NCBI RefSeq assembly: GCF_002933875.1
Contig: NZ_BFAV01000125.1
Location: 1-64,000, forward strand
Direction: 5' to 3'
DNA: 64,000 nucleotides
Origin: Desulfocucumis palustris
GTDB lineage: Bacteria; Bacillota; Desulfotomaculia; Desulfotomaculales; Desulfocucumaceae
Shown here: piece by piece, positions 39,072-48,643 of the stretch
Numbering within the stretch: the stretch's first letter is position 1
Layout of the letters: the number at the start of each line of letters is the position of its first letter
Position numbers and translations under genes: made by a program
The notes under the pieces: model-generated
The model's database searches: none
Told to the model about the DNA's origin: nothing
The model's input: the letters and a program-made list of their open reading frames with translations, nothing else

Positions 39072-39795
39072 ATATACGCTCTTCCGGTGCCGGTATCACA
39101 TAGAAGGAAAAGCTGTCGCTTCTATATAGAATCCTGGTGTAGTCCAATACCCTGCCGCTTTTTTTATCAACACAGCCGGATTCCAGCACCAGCAGCGGTA
39201 TTAAATATGTACACTCCAACAGTTTCCGCTGGGATTTCGTTGGAAATGTAACGCTTAAGATGCTGGGTTTTGAACAAAATTGGTTATATCCTTTACTGTT
39301 GTAATATTTGAACATGGATGTAATCTCCATGCCCACGGCATCAATATTGTCGAATACCGATTTGGCAACATAGGAGATATGAATGGCGATGGGCTGCCCG
39401 TCAATAAACCTCAATCTTCCCACCTTAAAAATCCTGTCACCCTCATCAGCTTCCAAAAAATCATAAATCTTTTTATTGTATTTGATCTCCTTGCAAAATA
39501 CATTTTTTGATTGAAAATCATACCCTTTTTCAATCATTTTCTGGCTGAAACTCACGTCCCCGGAAAGAACAAGCTCAATTTGTCTATGTCTGTCCTTTAC
39601 ATAACTTCCTTTCCCCTGCTTTTTATAAATATAGCCCAATTCCTCAAGTCTTTCATAGGCTTTTCTGGCTGTAATTCTCGGCACCTTGTATTGATCGGCA
39701 ATTACATTTTCAGACGGCAGTTTATCGTTGGCGACATATTTGCCTGAAACAATTTTAAAAATTAAATTGTCCAGTATTTGCATTTCATCCGGCAT
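39070..39795 (-). CDS. phnF: PhnF-like GntR/HutC-family regulator
   Basis: A 241-residue transcription regulator. The GntR winged helix covers residues 1-70 (LIFKIVSGKYVANDKLPSEN, RITARKAYERLEELGYIYKK). The C-terminal UTRA ligand-binding domain has IFKVGRLRFIDGQPIAIHISYV and YDYTRILYRSDSFSFYVIP-like ends. It is the last gene of the C-P lyase operon in transcription order and is expected to repress it until phosphonate or a derivative is bound. ATG at 39795 has AAGGGG 10 bases upstream. A candidate operator lies at 51698-51713. Confidence 0.85.
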   Translation of the reverse strand: MPDEMQILDNLIFKIVSGKYVANDKLPSENVIADQYKVPRITARKAYERLEELGYIYKKQGKGSYVKDRHRQIELVLSGDVSFSQKMIEKGYDFQSKNVFCKEIKYNKKIYDFLEADEGDRIFKVGRLRFIDGQPIAIHISYVAKSVFDNIDAVGMEITSMFKYYNSKGYNQFCSKPSILSVTFPTKSQRKLLECTYLIPLLVLESGCVDKKSGRVLDYTRILYRSDSFSFYVIPAPEERI

Positions 39796-39806
39796 TGCCC
39801 TACCCC

Positions 39807-40634
39807 TTAATAGCCATATTCATTCCTGATGCGCTCCGGAAAGTATTCCAGGGCTTCCTCCCATATTAAAGGCGAACGGAAAGCAGCCACCAAAAGTTTA
39901 CCATAACCCGGGCTATTTTTGTCTTTTTTCCGGGGGAGGAAAAATCCCCCCCGCTGCTCCAGGAAAATTCTGGCTGCCGCAACATCCCATTCATAGACAT
40001 TTGACGAAATAAACAAATCGTATTCCCCATTTGCCACCTTACACAACTCAAGGGATGCGCATCCCAGATATCTGTGCGCCTGAACCCCGGACAACATCCC
40101 CAAAACATCCATATCCAAACCGGACAGTTCAACAATGGTTCTCAAACTCATGGCCACAACCGCCCTGGTCATCCTCTCCTTCCGTGCGGGCAGGGTATCC
40201 AGGGGGCATCCATTCATAATTGCCCCTTCACCCTGTCCGGCAGCAAACATGACACCGTTCGCAACATCATGGACCAGGCCGAAAACCGGGTTTCCATACC
40301 TGTACAGGGCCAGTGAAATGGCATAATCCCTGCCGAAGCGGTAGTAATTGACAGTACCGTCAATTGGATCGATTACCCAGGTGTAGCCGTCTCCGTCCGC
40401 AATTGCCCAGGTCTGGCTTTCCTCCGCCACTATGCCGTGCCCCGGGTACCTTTCCAGGATGGCCTCCGCCAGAATTCTCTCAATTAATATATCATGCCCG
40501 GTAACAAGATCCATCTGGGATGTCTTTTCCCTTACTTCAATGGCTGAATGCCGGCGAATCCTTTTCAATTTCAACCCGGCTGACCGGGTTAAATCATAAG
40601 CAAAATCATACATTCCTCTTTCTTCATCATTCAT
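39807..40634 (-). CDS. Inositol monophosphatase-family phosphatase in phn operon
   Basis: A 275-residue Mg-dependent sugar or nucleotide phosphatase. The family motifs are IVAEES, WVIDPIDGTVNYYRFG near residue 100 and EWDVAAARIFLEQRGG near residue 200. The residues of the three metal sites (Glu, Asp-x-Asp, Asp) are present. It may remove phosphate from a ribose phosphate or a nucleotide made during phosphonate breakdown (inference). An ATG at 40634 (MNDEERGMYDFA) with AAGGGG upstream is preferred to the in-frame start at 40706, which overlaps the GNAT gene. Confidence 0.82.
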   Translation of the reverse strand: MNDEERGMYDFAYDLTRSAGLKLKRIRRHSAIEVREKTSQMDLVTGHDILIERILAEAILERYPGHGIVAEESQTWAIADGDGYTWVIDPIDGTVNYYRFGRDYAISLALYRYGNPVFGLVHDVANGVMFAAGQGEGAIMNGCPLDTLPARKERMTRAVVAMSLRTIVELSGLDMDVLGMLSGVQAHRYLGCASLELCKVANGEYDLFISSNVYEWDVAAARIFLEQRGGFFLPRKKDKNSPGYGKLLVAAFRSPLIWEEALEYFPERIRNEYGY

Positions 40635-40665
40635 TTGCCCATAACCCCTTCTTTCAGGGACAACG

Positions 40666-41136
40666 CTAATAGCCCGGAAACTCCTGCTCCTGTTCCAAAG
40701 GTTCATTAAGAGCTATCATGAAGCTTATCCCGTGCTGCTCAAAACCCAGCCTTTCATAAAACCTGTGAGCGGGAATCCTTTTTTTATTACTGGAAAGCAT
40801 AAGCTTATAACAATTTTCTTCCTTAGCCCGTTCCATTACAAATCGCATCAGCCGGCTGCCCACGCCGAGTCCCCTGAATCCCGGACTTACGATCATGCTC
40901 TCCGCCACAGCCAGTTTCGCCCCTTTATGTCCCAGGTTGTCAATAACTATAAGACTGCAGGTGCCGATTAAGGTATTGTTGTCTTCGGCCACAAAGACCT
41001 TATAGCACGGATATTCCTTCATTTTGCGCCATATTGCCAGCGCCCCGCCGGAATCCATTCCCTCTTCCCCGTCCATATCTTTTAAAAGCCCTAATATTTC
41101 CGGCAACTCGGCCTCCGCGGCCTCTCTGATTAACAT
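40666..41136 (-). CDS. GNAT-family acetyltransferase in phn operon (PhnO-like position)
   Basis: A 156-residue acetyltransferase. Motif A is AVAESMIVSPGFRGLGVGSRLM with RGLGVG as acetyl-CoA loop. Motif B is KLMLSSNKKRIPAHRFYERLGFEQHG (in parts). PhnO enzymes acetylate aminoalkylphosphonates and occur at this place in C-P lyase operons, so an aminophosphonate substrate is likely. The gene overlaps the end of phnM by 7 bases. Confidence 0.82.
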   Translation of the reverse strand: MLIREAAEAELPEILGLLKDMDGEEGMDSGGALAIWRKMKEYPCYKVFVAEDNNTLIGTCSLIVIDNLGHKGAKLAVAESMIVSPGFRGLGVGSRLMRFVMERAKEENCYKLMLSSNKKRIPAHRFYERLGFEQHGISFMIALNEPLEQEQEFPGY

Positions 41137-42335
41137 ATATTATCAACTCTTTCGCTGCCAAAGATCTGAAAATCCGATTGGTATACAGTGACACCGCCCA
41201 CCAGGGTTTGACGAATCAGGGGATAACCCTGATGTAATTCAACCACTATTAAATCGGCATATTTTCCAGGCTCCACAGTTCCCACCTCGCACTCGATTCC
41301 CAAAGCCCTGGCCGGGTTTAAGGTGGCCATACTGACAGCCTCGGTCAGTTTAACTCCTTCCCCGGTGAGGCGAAAAATCGCCGGAAGCATGGCGCCGGGC
41401 AAATAGTCGGAGCACACGATGTCCGCGGCATTATTGGCGATGGCGTCAATAGCCCTCATATTATTACTGTGGGACTTGCCGCGCACGATATTGGGAGCTC
41501 CCACACACACGTGAATACCTTTGGATTTGGCGTAAACGGCTGTTTCAAGGTTGATGGGAAATTCACTTACCACCCCTTCACAATCAAGGAGTGTCTCAAT
41601 TTTTTCCCTGGTGTCATCATCATGGGACGCCATTCTAATTCCCCTGAACCTGGCATATTTACCCAGGCCAACGAGTTTGGGCCAATCAATCATTGCCTGG
41701 TACTCCGCCGCTTTATCCAAAAAAGCTTTGACTTCCTTTTCTTCTCTCCCGTAGGACTGGATTGTAAAGTTTTTTAAAGCCTGGACGTCCTTAAACTGCC
41801 CCTGGCCGGGGGAATGGTCCATATATGACATGAAGTCTATGCTCTTATCCCTGATCAGGCTCTCAAGGACATTTACACCGTCAAGAAAAGTCACCTCATA
41901 TCTAAGATGTATTTTGTGATTAATCATTGAGCGTGTCTTTTTAAGCTTATTTATGCCGGCGATAATATCCAGAACCATGTCTTTATCCCGCACTCCCCAT
42001 TCGTCGCTCAGGGTAAGGGAATGGTACATGGTTGTTATACCGCTTGCGGCGAGCTTCTTTTCCAGCTCATAGAAGGCCATGTTTATGGGAAACAGAGTAT
42101 TGGGCCTCGGCTGCATCTCTTTTTCAATGGCATCACAATGCATATCGATCATTCCCGGCATAACATAACAGCCCCCGGCATCAATCACCGTCAAATCCGG
42201 GCCGCCGTTAACCCCGGCAAAATTACTTTCCCTCACCCCGGAAATTCTGTTGCCGTCAATAAGAATATTGCCCTTGATAACCCTGTCGGGCAAAATGATA
42301 TTTGCGTTATAAATACATGTCTTCTTATTTCCCAC
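41130..42335 (-). CDS. phnM: PhnM, ribose-1-methylphosphonate triphosphate diphosphatase
   Basis: A 401-residue amidohydrolase-fold enzyme that removes pyrophosphate from alpha-D-ribose 1-methylphosphonate 5-triphosphate in the C-P lyase pathway. VMPGMIDMHCDAIEKEMQPRP near residue 60 is the PhnM-specific metal site (H-x-D, then E-K instead of H-x-H). MASHDDDT, IHVCVGAPNIVRG and DIVCSDYLPGAML, plus LNPARALG near the C-terminus, complete the fold. GTG start with AAGGGAG. It lies directly after the second permease gene. Confidence 0.95.
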   Translation of the reverse strand: MGNKKTCIYNANIILPDRVIKGNILIDGNRISGVRESNFAGVNGGPDLTVIDAGGCYVMPGMIDMHCDAIEKEMQPRPNTLFPINMAFYELEKKLAASGITTMYHSLTLSDEWGVRDKDMVLDIIAGINKLKKTRSMINHKIHLRYEVTFLDGVNVLESLIRDKSIDFMSYMDHSPGQGQFKDVQALKNFTIQSYGREEKEVKAFLDKAAEYQAMIDWPKLVGLGKYARFRGIRMASHDDDTREKIETLLDCEGVVSEFPINLETAVYAKSKGIHVCVGAPNIVRGKSHSNNMRAIDAIANNAADIVCSDYLPGAMLPAIFRLTGEGVKLTEAVSMATLNPARALGIECEVGTVEPGKYADLIVVELHQGYPLIRQTLVGGVTVYQSDFQIFGSERVDNIC

Positions 42336-42418
42336 TATTTAATTTGCTCCCTTAATTTTGATTCCCCGCTTTAACACAGGCTATAACCATGCTTTAAGCC
42401 GGAAGGCGCCAATCGGAA

Positions 42419-43279
42419 CTAAATCCTTTTCCGGAGTCTGCCCTTCATATTTGTGGAAAGGGACTCCAGGGCCATGGCAAAGGCTAAAATAAAGTAGGTA
42501 ATAAGCCCTACTTCCCGCAAATCGAAATAAAATCCACTGGCCATAAACAGATCAAAGCCGATACCGGCCGCCCCGGCAGCGGCGCCCATGGCAACCGCGT
42601 TGGCGAAGTTGATCTCAAATCTCAAAAAGGTCCAGGACAGCAAATAGGTAACAGAGGATGGTATAACCGCCTGAAATACAATTTGCCACCAATTGGCGCC
42701 GCTGGCCATCAATGCTTCAATCACACTCCTGTCCAGGTCTTCAAAGGACTCGGAATAGGCCTTGGTCAAGTAGCTGACGGAATGAAAAGTCATGCCGATT
42801 ACCGCCGCGGCGCTGCCCAGCCCGGCAGAGACGGCAAAAATCAATACCCACAAAATGGTGGGCACCGCCCGGATAAAAGCCACAAAAACTTTGATAATAT
42901 TGGCAACCTGTTTCAAGCCCAAATTCTGAGCGGCCAGCAACCCCAAAAACAAGGCGATTATGCCGCCAAACAATGTGGTCAAAAATGCCAGTCCCATTGT
43001 TACCACCACTCCGTAAAAAGCATCCGGCAGACTAAACCGGTGTGAATACGGCTGCAGAAACATGGTCTTGAAATTACTTAAGGTATCGGACACCGCCTTT
43101 TTAATGTCGACACTATTATAATCAATGGTGGATAAAGCATATATCGTCAACACTGATAAAATCAGCAGTATTATTCTCATGGCAAAAGACGACCTGTTCA
43201 GGGGCCTGACCGGGGTGTCCGCAATTTCATCGCTGCTTAATTGCCCCCATCCCTTGATTGATTCTTCAATTTGCATCAC
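42419..43279 (-). CDS. phnE: Phosphonate ABC transporter permease PhnE, copy 2
   Basis: A 286-residue inner-membrane permease. A cytosolic N-terminus (35 residues), about six hydrophobic segments, and the EAA loop EALMASGANWWQIVFQAVIP near residue 190. It overlaps the first phnE by 4 bases, so the two permeases are made together and probably form a heterodimer in the PhnCDE importer. GTG/ATG start at 43279-43276. Confidence 0.92.
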   Translation of the reverse strand: MMQIEESIKGWGQLSSDEIADTPVRPLNRSSFAMRIILLILSVLTIYALSTIDYNSVDIKKAVSDTLSNFKTMFLQPYSHRFSLPDAFYGVVVTMGLAFLTTLFGGIIALFLGLLAAQNLGLKQVANIIKVFVAFIRAVPTILWVLIFAVSAGLGSAAAVIGMTFHSVSYLTKAYSESFEDLDRSVIEALMASGANWWQIVFQAVIPSSVTYLLSWTFLRFEINFANAVAMGAAAGAAGIGFDLFMASGFYFDLREVGLITYFILAFAMALESLSTNMKGRLRKRI

Positions 43280-44061
43280 AAAATCACCCTTCTAATCTTA
43301 TTTGATATGGACTCGATGACGATAACCGTGATTACAATCAGAATCACAACCAGGCTTGCGGCATGATAATTCAAACTTTTATAATACAGCTCAAAGGAAA
43401 ACCCGATACCGGTTCCGGTGAGAATTCCCACCAGGGTGGCGTCACGGATATTGGTTTCAATCATGTATAATAACCAGCTGATCATCTGGGGCATGCTGGA
43501 AGGTAAAACCGCTTGAAATATGATATGAAAATAACCGGCTCCGGTGGCCTGCAGGGCCTCAACCGAATTATTGCTCACTTCGTCGATGGTTTCCATAAAG
43601 GCCCGGGCAAGAAATCCCAGCGAACCAAAAAACAGCGCCAGGTATCCGGTTAGCGGGCTTTGGCTGAAGGCCAGCATTAAGACCATGGCCCAGGCCACCA
43701 GGGGTATGTTGCGAAAAACCGAGGCGATTCCCCTGGCCGCCACACTAAATAAATTGTTCATTCTGGTGGTCCGGGAACCGGCCAATGCCAATAGTATGGC
43801 AAAAACAGCGGCCACGGTGGTTGAGGCAATGGACATCAGCACCGTTTCCCGCAGTTTGAGCATAATATCACCCAGTTTCTGCATCGACCCGGCATCGGGA
43901 TAAAAATTGGAAAATCCCCAGATTAAGGCCCCGGCGATGCTGGTAAAGCCTTTAAGCACATCGTACTCGGTAATAATCATGGAGCCCGCGGTGAGGATAG
44001 CCAGCGAGGCAAAAAAGAGCAGCCCCCCGTTCCTGCGTTTGATAAAAATGTCAGCTTGCAT
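43276..44061 (-). CDS. phnE: Phosphonate ABC transporter permease PhnE, copy 1
   Basis: A 261-residue permease. Segments GLLFFASLAILTAGSMIITEY and later helices surround the EAA loop VEALQATGAGYFHIIFQAVLP near residue 165. The ATG at 44061 (MQADIFIKRR) with GGGAG nine bases upstream is preferred over TTG starts inside the phnC end. It overlaps phnC by 11 bases and phnE copy 2 by 4 bases. Confidence 0.92.
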   Translation of the reverse strand: MQADIFIKRRNGGLLFFASLAILTAGSMIITEYDVLKGFTSIAGALIWGFSNFYPDAGSMQKLGDIMLKLRETVLMSIASTTVAAVFAILLALAGSRTTRMNNLFSVAARGIASVFRNIPLVAWAMVLMLAFSQSPLTGYLALFFGSLGFLARAFMETIDEVSNNSVEALQATGAGYFHIIFQAVLPSSMPQMISWLLYMIETNIRDATLVGILTGTGIGFSFELYYKSLNYHAASLVVILIVITVIVIESISNKIRRVIL

Positions 44062-44836
44062 TTCTTTCTCCCAGATCAACAATCAAATCTCCGGACTCCG
44101 AGCCATAAATATCGTAGATCCGCTCAGGCGTCAGTTCCGCCGGCGAACCGTCGAAAACCACTTTGCCTTTATTTACACCGATAATTCTGTCGGAATACTT
44201 CAGGGCCACATTTACCTGGTGCAAATTAACAATCATGGTTATGCCCATCCCCGTGGAAACGTTTCTTAAATGATCCATTATAATTTTAGAAGCGTTGGGG
44301 TCCAGCGAAGCAATGGGCTCGTCACATAAAATCATTTTTGGATTTTGCACCAGCGCCCTGGCGATCCCCACCCGCTGTTTTTGGCCGCCGCTTAACTGAT
44401 CGCATCTGCTATAAACCTGCTCATTCAGCCCCAGGAATTTGATAATCCTGAAAGCCTGCCCTTTTTCCTCCTGGCTGTACCTGCCCAGCACACCCGCCAG
44501 GGTTGACTTGTAACCAAGCCTGCCGTGGAGCACGTTCTCGATCACAGTCAGCCGGTCAACCAGATTATAATGCTGGAAAATCATGCCTATCTTTGTTCTT
44601 AATTTTCTTAAATCCCTTTTATTCAACTTTGAAACAATAACACCGTCAAAATAGATTTCCCCGCCGGTCACCTCAATCATCCGGTTAATACAGCGCAGCA
44701 TGGTGGACTTTCCCGCTCCGGAAGGTCCTATCACGGAAACAAACTCTCCTTCCCGGACCGAGAAGCTGACATCGGACAATGCCGTTGACGCACTGTTATA
44801 ACACTTGGTAACATTTCTCAATTCCAATAACGCCAT
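44051..44836 (-). CDS. phnC: Phosphonate ABC transporter ATP-binding protein PhnC
   Basis: A 261-residue ABC ATPase. Walker A GPSGAGKSTMLRCINR near residue 40, Q-loop MIFQHYNLVDRL, signature LSGGQKQRVGIARAL, Walker B MILCDEPIASLD, H-loop MIVNLHQVNVAL. The lysine-rich C-terminus and the PhnC-specific 'NLVDRLTVIENVLHGRLGY' agree with the phosphonate subfamily. AAGGGGG precedes ATG. It is separated from phnD by 130 bases that contain a GC-rich hairpin but no gene. Confidence 0.95.
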   Translation of the reverse strand: MALLELRNVTKCYNSASTALSDVSFSVREGEFVSVIGPSGAGKSTMLRCINRMIEVTGGEIYFDGVIVSKLNKRDLRKLRTKIGMIFQHYNLVDRLTVIENVLHGRLGYKSTLAGVLGRYSQEEKGQAFRIIKFLGLNEQVYSRCDQLSGGQKQRVGIARALVQNPKMILCDEPIASLDPNASKIIMDHLRNVSTGMGITMIVNLHQVNVALKYSDRIIGVNKGKVVFDGSPAELTPERIYDIYGSESGDLIVDLGERNAS

Positions 44837-44967
44837 AATCAGCCCCCTTCGCTTTTTTTAGAGGGGCCTGGAAGCACCCCGGCCAACCTGCTCCTGCCGG
44901 ACGGACTGCTTCCAAAATCCCTTTAACTAAAACTCATTTTGCCCATGGCCAACCGGCCTGACATTGC

Positions 44968-46008
44968 CTATTTGCTCAGCTCCCTGATGGGGTTAAACCA
45001 GGTGTCTTCCACTTCCAGGAAACGCTGGGGCTTATTGAAAAAGCCTTTGCCTCCCTTATCCACGAAAATCTTTGTATTACTGGCAACCTCATCGGAGGTA
45101 AGCGCTTGAGTTATGGCGTCGATGGTTTCCTGGCTCAACACGCCGGTATTGGCAACAATGGGAGCGTTCAAAACCGGAATTGCTTTGATAACCACGTATT
45201 GCACGCCCGCCAGTTTGTCGAAGGGGGCGGCGGCGTCCTTCCTGACAGTGTAGACGGCTCCCGGAGTGTTTTCGGCTCCCGAGGTTAGTTCGACATAGCT
45301 GGCCACGTCAATATCATCCACGGCGGCCACATCAGCTTTATCCGTAAGCACGTTTACCAGAGACAACTGGTGGGAACCTCCAAAAAGCACCTGGCTGAAA
45401 AATTTATCGCCGCCGCCTTGAAGCAGATCTTCCTGTTTCAGACTTTTCCATTTGTCCTGTTTAGTAAAATCTGTAATTATAGCTGCCGAGGGCACTTTAA
45501 ATCCGGATGTGGAGCTGGAGGAAACGAAAGACATTTTTTTCCCCGCTATATTGTCAATGGAGAAACCGTCGCCGGATTTGTATTGCTCCTCATTGCCTTT
45601 TTTAACCACCAGCCGGCTATAATACAGGGCGTCGTTCAAGGTTCCGGAATCCCCGCTGTTGACCACCAGGGGAAGAACTTTATCATTTTTGGCATGGGCC
45701 TCTATGTATTGTTGAGCTCCCACCCAGGCTACCTGGGCATTGCCGCTTGCCAGGGCTTCAACGGTAATGGCGTAGTCGGTGGTCAATTTGTCTTCAACTT
45801 TTTTTCCCGTGGCTTTTTCAATAACCTTGTCGATTTCAGCCCGGGCCTCCTTAAGATCATCTCCCGCGGTATTCGGCAGCCAGGCCACCGTGATGGTATC
45901 GGGCTCTTTGACAGGCGAGGAAGTGCCTGTGGAGGTGGATCCGCAGCCAGCCATCAGTAGCAGCGACACAAGAGTAATAACCAGCCCGAGTAAAGGAATT
46001 TTTCTCAT
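44968..46008 (-). CDS. phnD: Phosphonate ABC transporter substrate-binding lipoprotein PhnD
   Basis: A 346-residue solute-binding protein. The lipobox LLMAGC places Cys at about residue 22 of the ATG at 46008 form (MRKIPLLGLVITLVSLLLMAGC in parts), so the mature protein is lipid-anchored; the lgt at 62651 could modify it. Typical parts are VEALASGNAQVAWVGAQQYIE, SFVSSSSTSGFKVPSA and AAVDDIDVASYV. The start at 46008 has GGAAG nine bases upstream; the 46074 start has none. It is the extracellular capture unit of PhnCDE. Confidence 0.93.
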   Translation of the reverse strand: MRKIPLLGLVITLVSLLLMAGCGSTSTGTSSPVKEPDTITVAWLPNTAGDDLKEARAEIDKVIEKATGKKVEDKLTTDYAITVEALASGNAQVAWVGAQQYIEAHAKNDKVLPLVVNSGDSGTLNDALYYSRLVVKKGNEEQYKSGDGFSIDNIAGKKMSFVSSSSTSGFKVPSAAIITDFTKQDKWKSLKQEDLLQGGGDKFFSQVLFGGSHQLSLVNVLTDKADVAAVDDIDVASYVELTSGAENTPGAVYTVRKDAAAPFDKLAGVQYVVIKAIPVLNAPIVANTGVLSQETIDAITQALTSDEVASNTKIFVDKGGKGFFNKPQRFLEVEDTWFNPIRELSK

Positions 46009-46145
46009 AAAAATACTTCCTTTCATTTTGAAATTAAAATAACCCTTACGCCAGAAATAACGGGGATAACTCAATATCTTAGCTTACCTGATAATGATTA
46101 AGAGCATATTAATTAATTTATGGTTTTGGTAAAAACTAGGTTAAA

Positions 46146-46865
46146 TCAGTACAAATTAACAGCCGCCCTATCGACTAATTTTCCGTCCCGCAGGGTGTAT
46201 TCCCGGTGGCAAAGGTTTTCCATGAACTCCAGATCATGAAAGATACCCATCATTGTTGTTCCTTCCCTGATAAGTTGCTCAATGAGCTCTCTTACCCGCA
46301 ATTTCGAGGTGTAATCCAGACTGGCGGTGGGTTCATCCAGCAGCAGCAACCTGGGGTGCTTGACCATGGCCCTGGCGATATTGAGGCGCAATTTTTCCCC
46401 GCCGGAAAAGGTGGCGGGATAACTGTCCCATAATTCTCTGTCCAGTTCAAAATGCGCCAGCATTTTTTCAGCTTCCCATTCCGCATAATCCTCCGCCCGC
46501 CCCATCTCCAAAACCCCTTGTTTAACCAGTTCCCGGGCAGTGGTCCGGGGCATCACATTTAAAAACTGGGATACGTAACCAATCTCATGCTTTCTTAAAT
46601 AAATAACCTGTCTTTCAGATGCTTTGGTTAGATTCACAGGCCCGAATTTTTTGGAGTTGTACCAGATGCTGCCCCGCTGGGGAACATAGGTGCGATAAAT
46701 ACATTTAAACACCGTTGATTTCCCGCTGCCGCTTTTCCCCGTTATACCGACAAATTCACCTTCTTTCATGGCAATATTAATATCGTGGAGTGCTTCGATG
46801 TGTTTGCCCAGGTTATGTATCGTAAAATATTTCGATAAGTGCTCGACGGCTATTATCTCCTCCAC
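46146..46865 (-). CDS. phnL: C-P lyase ABC-type protein PhnL
   Basis: A 239-residue ABC-ATPase-like protein of the C-P lyase complex. Walker A GKSGSGKSTVFKCIYRTY near residue 40, signature FSGGEKLRLNIARAM, Walker B LLLLDEPTASLD, H-loop FHDLEF. The PhnL motif YVSQFLNVMPRTTARE is visible. It is required with PhnGHIJM for nucleotide-dependent conversion of phosphonate. GTG start with AGAGGTG. There is a 83-base gap from the hexapeptide gene. Confidence 0.93.
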   Translation of the reverse strand: MEEIIAVEHLSKYFTIHNLGKHIEALHDINIAMKEGEFVGITGKSGSGKSTVFKCIYRTYVPQRGSIWYNSKKFGPVNLTKASERQVIYLRKHEIGYVSQFLNVMPRTTARELVKQGVLEMGRAEDYAEWEAEKMLAHFELDRELWDSYPATFSGGEKLRLNIARAMVKHPRLLLLDEPTASLDYTSKLRVRELIEQLIREGTTMMGIFHDLEFMENLCHREYTLRDGKLVDRAAVNLY

Positions 46866-46948
46866 TTAATCACCTCTTCGTAAAATTAATTCCACCGTTA
46901 AAACTTTTTAAATTAAAGTTCAAATACCATTACATGCTCATAAAAAGC

Positions 46949-47614
46949 TCATTTGCCATTCATCTGCCTGTTCTCTGCAATGGTGTTGCTATTAAGTGCA
47001 AAAGGATAATACTTATTCACAAATTCATGGATTGGAAGGTAAAAATCATCCAGCCTGTCCTTGATGGCGTCATAGGACCAGTTCCACCATTTGATTTCTT
47101 CCAGTTTTTGAATAATATCCGCCGGAAATCTTTTCCTGATTGGTTTAGCCGGCACGCCGGCAACAATGCAATAGGGCTGGACGTCTTTGGTCACCACCGC
47201 CCCGGCCCCCACCACCGCGCCGTTGCCGATGGTCACCCCCGGCATGATGATGGCCCCGTGTCCAATCCAGGTATCATGGCCAATGTAAATTTTTTGCTCC
47301 GCCCGCCATTGAAAAAACTTTTCATCATCCGTGCCGGCAAAGCCATACTTCAGCCTGCGGTAAGTAAAGTGGTGCAGGCTCGGTCTGTCCATGGGGTGGG
47401 CGGTGGGACCTATCCTGACCATGGCCGCGATATTGGCAAACTTGCCTATAACCGCGTTTTGAATGATGCAAAAGGCGCTGGTATAGGAATAATCATCAAG
47501 AAAGACATTCTCCAGATGGTTGTAAATATCCACCTCGGTGAACTCCCCCAGCTCCGTGTTTACCAGCTGACAGCCCTTGTGGATAAAGGGTTCTTTTCCA
47601 AGCCTGCTGTTCAT
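46949..47614 (-). CDS. Hexapeptide-repeat acyltransferase of phn operon
   Basis: A 221-residue left-handed beta-helix protein. Repeats such as IGHDTWIGHGAIIMPGVTIG, NGAVVGAGAVVTKDVQPYCIVAGVPAKPI (parts) and the loop RIGPTAHPMDRPSLHHF match the transferase hexapeptide family found in phosphonate loci. The His in that loop is the likely catalytic base. The acceptor is unknown; acetylation of a phosphonate or ribosyl intermediate is inference. It lies between phnK and phnL. Confidence 0.85.
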   Translation of the reverse strand: MNSRLGKEPFIHKGCQLVNTELGEFTEVDIYNHLENVFLDDYSYTSAFCIIQNAVIGKFANIAAMVRIGPTAHPMDRPSLHHFTYRRLKYGFAGTDDEKFFQWRAEQKIYIGHDTWIGHGAIIMPGVTIGNGAVVGAGAVVTKDVQPYCIVAGVPAKPIRKRFPADIIQKLEEIKWWNWSYDAIKDRLDDFYLPIHEFVNKYYPFALNSNTIAENRQMNGK

Positions 47615-47780
47615 TTTCTTTTGCTCTACCTCCCGATATGGTAAAGGGACTCACCTCTATTTAACTTTTCCGCCGGGAAGTCCCCACAACTTTAGCCTTC
47701 CTCACCCGTAAAGCGAGGGCGAAGGGTGGGGTAGTTCACAAGCCTGACTATATAGATGATGAAGGCCCCCAACGTATGTA

Positions 47781-48629
47781 CTACACGAGCAGAGATTGGA
47801 CCAACTGCTGGGTATAGCCGTGCTGCGGATCTTCCAATATCTGATCAGTCAAACCCTGTTCAACAATCCTGCCATCCAAAATCACAATTGTTCGATCCGC
47901 CAGCATGCGGATAACTCCCAAATCGTGGGACACAATGAGCACGCTGATTTTCAGCCGGCGCTGAATTTGTTTGATCAGGTCCAAAACACTGGCCTGCACC
48001 GACAGGTCCAGTCCGGTGGTTACCTCATCCAGCAGCAGGAGCGGCGGATTGTTGGATAAGGCTTTGGCAATCTGCACCCGCTGCTGCATGCCCCCGGAGA
48101 AATTCCTCGGCGCTTCTTTGATCCGGTATACCGGTATATTAACGTGCTCCAGCAGTTCTTTACCCCGGGCTTCCATCTCCCGCACATTCCGGTTGCCCGC
48201 CGCGATTAACTTCTCGGCTATATTGCCGATGGATGAAAAATCCATTTTTAAACCCAGAACCGGATTCTGATAGACTTTTCCCATCATCCGGTTGCGAATA
48301 TACCTTTTCTGCTGGGAGGATTCCGTAAAAATATTCTCCCGGCCGCTCTTATAGGAACTTATATAGGCCTCACCGCCGCTGACCTTCTGATCAAAATACA
48401 GGCACTGCATCAGAGTTGACTTGCCACTGCCGCTTTCCCCCACCACTCCTAATATTTCTCCGGCATAAACCTCAAAGGTGATATCCCGGCAGGCATAAAC
48501 CGTGGCGCAGACAGGGCAAAAATTTTTGTTTAAAACCATCCCCCCGGCATCCCGGCAACTGGCGCACCCTTTACCATATTGCTTATTTAAATGGCTTACC
48601 CGCAAGACAGGCTGTTCGAAATCTTTCAT
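47781..48629 (-). CDS. phnK: C-P lyase ABC-type ATPase PhnK with Cys insertion
   Basis: A 282-residue ATPase that binds the PhnGHIJ core and is needed for its reaction cycle. Walker A VGESGSGKSTLMQCLYFD, signature FSGGMQQRVQIAKAL, Walker B LLLLDEVTTGLD, H-loop VSHDLGVIRML. Compared with E. coli PhnK it has about 30 extra residues near residues 20-50 with CASC and CPVC pairs and YAC, which look like a zinc ribbon or knuckle. GAGG precedes the ATG. It follows phnJ by 14 bases. Confidence 0.93.
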   Translation of the reverse strand: MKDFEQPVLRVSHLNKQYGKGCASCRDAGGMVLNKNFCPVCATVYACRDITFEVYAGEILGVVGESGSGKSTLMQCLYFDQKVSGGEAYISSYKSGRENIFTESSQQKRYIRNRMMGKVYQNPVLGLKMDFSSIGNIAEKLIAAGNRNVREMEARGKELLEHVNIPVYRIKEAPRNFSGGMQQRVQIAKALSNNPPLLLLDEVTTGLDLSVQASVLDLIKQIQRRLKISVLIVSHDLGVIRMLADRTIVILDGRIVEQGLTDQILEDPQHGYTQQLVQSLLV

Positions 48630-48643
48630 TTGGCCCTACCTCA

